Position numbers and translations under genes: made by a program. The notes below the pieces were generated by a model. It was not told where the DNA came from. It searched no databases and saw nothing but the letters and a program-made list of their open reading frames with translations. From assembly GCA_964553915.1 (NCBI GenBank), contig CAZKMM010000044.1:1-18646 (forward strand): 18,646 nucleotides of DNA, written 5' to 3'. Within the stretch, counting starts at the first letter, position 1. Each line of letters opens with the position of its first letter. Shown piece after piece: positions 18,024 through 18,646 of the stretch. This DNA is from CAZKMM01 sp964553915 (GTDB lineage Bacteria > RBG-13-61-14 > DRUE01).

Positions 18024-18269
18024 ATGGTCAAGCCCAAAAGATACATTGTCTGGTCCGTAAACGAAATAGACCTGAACAATCCCCATCTTCGCAAGTGGTA
18101 TCTTCAGCAGGTCCTGGTCCACGGCAGAGAAGAAGATATAAAAGAACTGGATTTTGATGAGGTAAAAAAACTTCTCTCTGAGCTTAACCTCCCTCCAGAA
18201 ATAAGGAGCCTGTGGAATGAAATCTTTTCCCTGCTGGATGAAAAAACTGCAAAAAGCCAAGTTATTTAA
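18024..18269 (+). CDS. Small uncharacterised protein, possibly DUF6922-like
   Basis: An 81-residue soluble protein. The core RYIVWSVNEIDLNNPHLRKW is followed by YLQQVLVHGREEDIKELDFDEV and LNLPPEIRSLWNEIF. The W..(x)..D..N....R.WY..QVL..G..EDI pattern is common in small bacterial proteins, some labelled DUF6922 and found next to AbiEii-type nucleotidyltransferase genes. No such partner follows here; the next feature is a convergent rRNA operon, so this copy is an orphan. The start at 18024 rather than 18012 is chosen because the promoter -10 covers 18012. A minus-strand frame over the same stretch (17982-18260) is low-complexity (Phe/Tyr-rich) and is taken as a shadow. Function unknown. Confidence 0.72.
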   Translation: MVKPKRYIVWSVNEIDLNNPHLRKWYLQQVLVHGREEDIKELDFDEVKKLLSELNLPPEIRSLWNEIFSLLDEKTAKSQVI

Positions 18270-18304
18270 ATCACCGGGTAAAAATTAAAAAAAGCTAATA
18301 GAGC

Positions 18305-18339
18305 AAAAATAAAAAAGCCCCGCTAAAAAGCGGGGCTTT
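18305..18339 (-). terminator. Rho-independent terminator of the rRNA operon
   Basis: A perfect 10-bp stem, AAAGCCCCGC (18314-18323) and GCGGGGCTTT (18330-18339), with a 6-nt loop. On the minus strand it is followed by TTTTTTATTTTT (18316-18305), a strong U-tract, 9 nt after the end of 5S. It may also stop transcription from the small plus-strand gene, but the plus-strand T-run is short. Confidence 0.92.
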
Positions 18340-18348
18340 AAATTTAAT

Positions 18349-18464
18349 CCCGGCAGCGACCTACTTTCCCACTCCGCAAGCGGAGCAGTATCATCGGCCC
18401 TGGAGGGCTTAACGACCGAGTTCGGGATGGGATCGGGTGTTTCCCCTCCGGTATGGCCACCGGG
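18349..18464 (-). rRNA. rrf: 5S ribosomal RNA
   Basis: About 116 nt on the minus strand. The ends pair (5' CCCGGTGGCC with 3' GCTGCCGGG). The universal loop segment CCCATCCCGAACTCGG and the 3' region ending GTGGGAAAGTAGGTCG are clear 5S signatures. The ends are estimated from the terminal helix and may be off by a few bases. It lies downstream of 23S in the usual order, followed directly by a terminator. Confidence 0.95.
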
Positions 18465-18567
18465 AAATTTATTTTCACAACTGCGAGAATTAGCCTGCAA
18501 GAATCGGCGCAGGCTCGGTTTGATTCTCATCCATCAAAGCCGGCTTTTTCGGGCAGAGAATAATTTT
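18465..18567 (-). other. 23S-5S internal transcribed spacer with processing stems
   Basis: About 103 nt without a tRNA gene. It can form a hairpin from AGCCTGC (18492-18498) and GCAGGCT (18509-18515), enclosed by GAGAAT (18485-18490) pairing with ATTCTC (18523-18528). CACAA (18476-18480) and TTGTG (18566-18570) could close a larger stem at the 23S end. These are plausible RNase III-type or maturation signals, judged by complementarity only. Confidence 0.5.
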
Positions 18568-18646
18568 GTGGTCAAGCCTCACGGGCGATTAGTACCGGTC
18601 AGCTCCACGCCTCGCGGCGCTTCCACCTCCGGCCTATCAACCTCCT
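18568..18646 (-). rRNA. rrl: 23S ribosomal RNA, 3' end (partial)
   Basis: The last ~79 nt of 23S on the minus strand, continuing beyond the window. The conserved 3' segments GTTGATAGGCCGG, CTGACCGGTACTAAT and CCGTGAGGCTTGACC are readable. The exact 3' end is set by analogy with the E. coli GAGGCTTAACC terminus and may shift by a few bases. Confidence 0.95.

Noticed and set aside
17982..18260. Minus-strand open frame opposite the small protein
   Set aside because: Low-complexity Phe/Tyr/Lys-rich translation, no ribosome site, and a better protein plus promoter on the plus strand.
18465..18567. Possible tRNA gene in the 23S-5S spacer
   Set aside because: The stem-loops present do not form a cloverleaf, and no T-arm GGTTCGA-type sequence is seen.

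Overview
The window comes from a bacterial chromosome, probably a diderm (Gram-negative-type) and possibly from an uncultured lineage; nothing here fixes the phylum. The evidence is a periplasmic-type LysM/TPR protein pair with signal peptides, bacterial 23S and 5S rRNA ends, and densely overlapping operons. Base composition looks like the mid-40s % GC by eye, except for the first gene, which is clearly richer in A+T. There are no mobile elements, CRISPR arrays or tRNA genes.

Layout. (1) 2-3467: the tail of an unrecognised gene, a membrane-anchored alkaline-phosphatase/sulfatase superfamily enzyme with Thr in the nucleophile position (+), and a DegT/DnrJ/EryC1 PLP sugar aminotransferase (-), which suggests surface-polysaccharide metabolism. 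(2) 3468-8161: a GH38 alpha-mannosidase (+) that faces away from the aminotransferase across a well-formed divergent promoter region, then a minus-strand operon encoding an exported coiled-coil/TPR protein and an exported LysM protein. (3) 8206-17051: a pyrimidine operon controlled by a PyrR RNA-binding hairpin, a leader peptide and an attenuator. Its order is leader - pyrR - pyrB - pyrC - carA - unknown protein - PflX-like radical SAM protein - carB. Most junctions overlap by 4 bp or more. The enzymes cover carbamoyl phosphate to dihydroorotate; pyrD, pyrE and pyrF are not here. (4) 17043-18269: greA with its own promoter, a convergent stand-alone receiver protein that lacks the phosphoacceptor Asp, and a small unknown protein. 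(5) 18305-18646: the end of an rRNA operon read leftwards (3' end of 23S, spacer, 5S, terminator).

The most informative parts are regulatory. The pyr leader looks like the translation-coupled attenuation proposed for Thermus rather than the Bacillus antiterminator scheme: the PyrR hairpin ends against the Shine-Dalgarno of an 18-residue ORF that reads through the terminator and stops 3 nt before pyrR, in the same frame. Several promoters place the -10 box only 7 to 11 nt before the start codon (TPR gene, small unknown gene, greA), which predicts leaderless or near-leaderless mRNAs, while other genes here (both genes at the 3.4 kb divergent promoter, the LysM gene, pyrC) have strong Shine-Dalgarno sequences. 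The pair inserted between carA and carB and the receiver with Ser at the phosphorylation site are the best protein-level leads.
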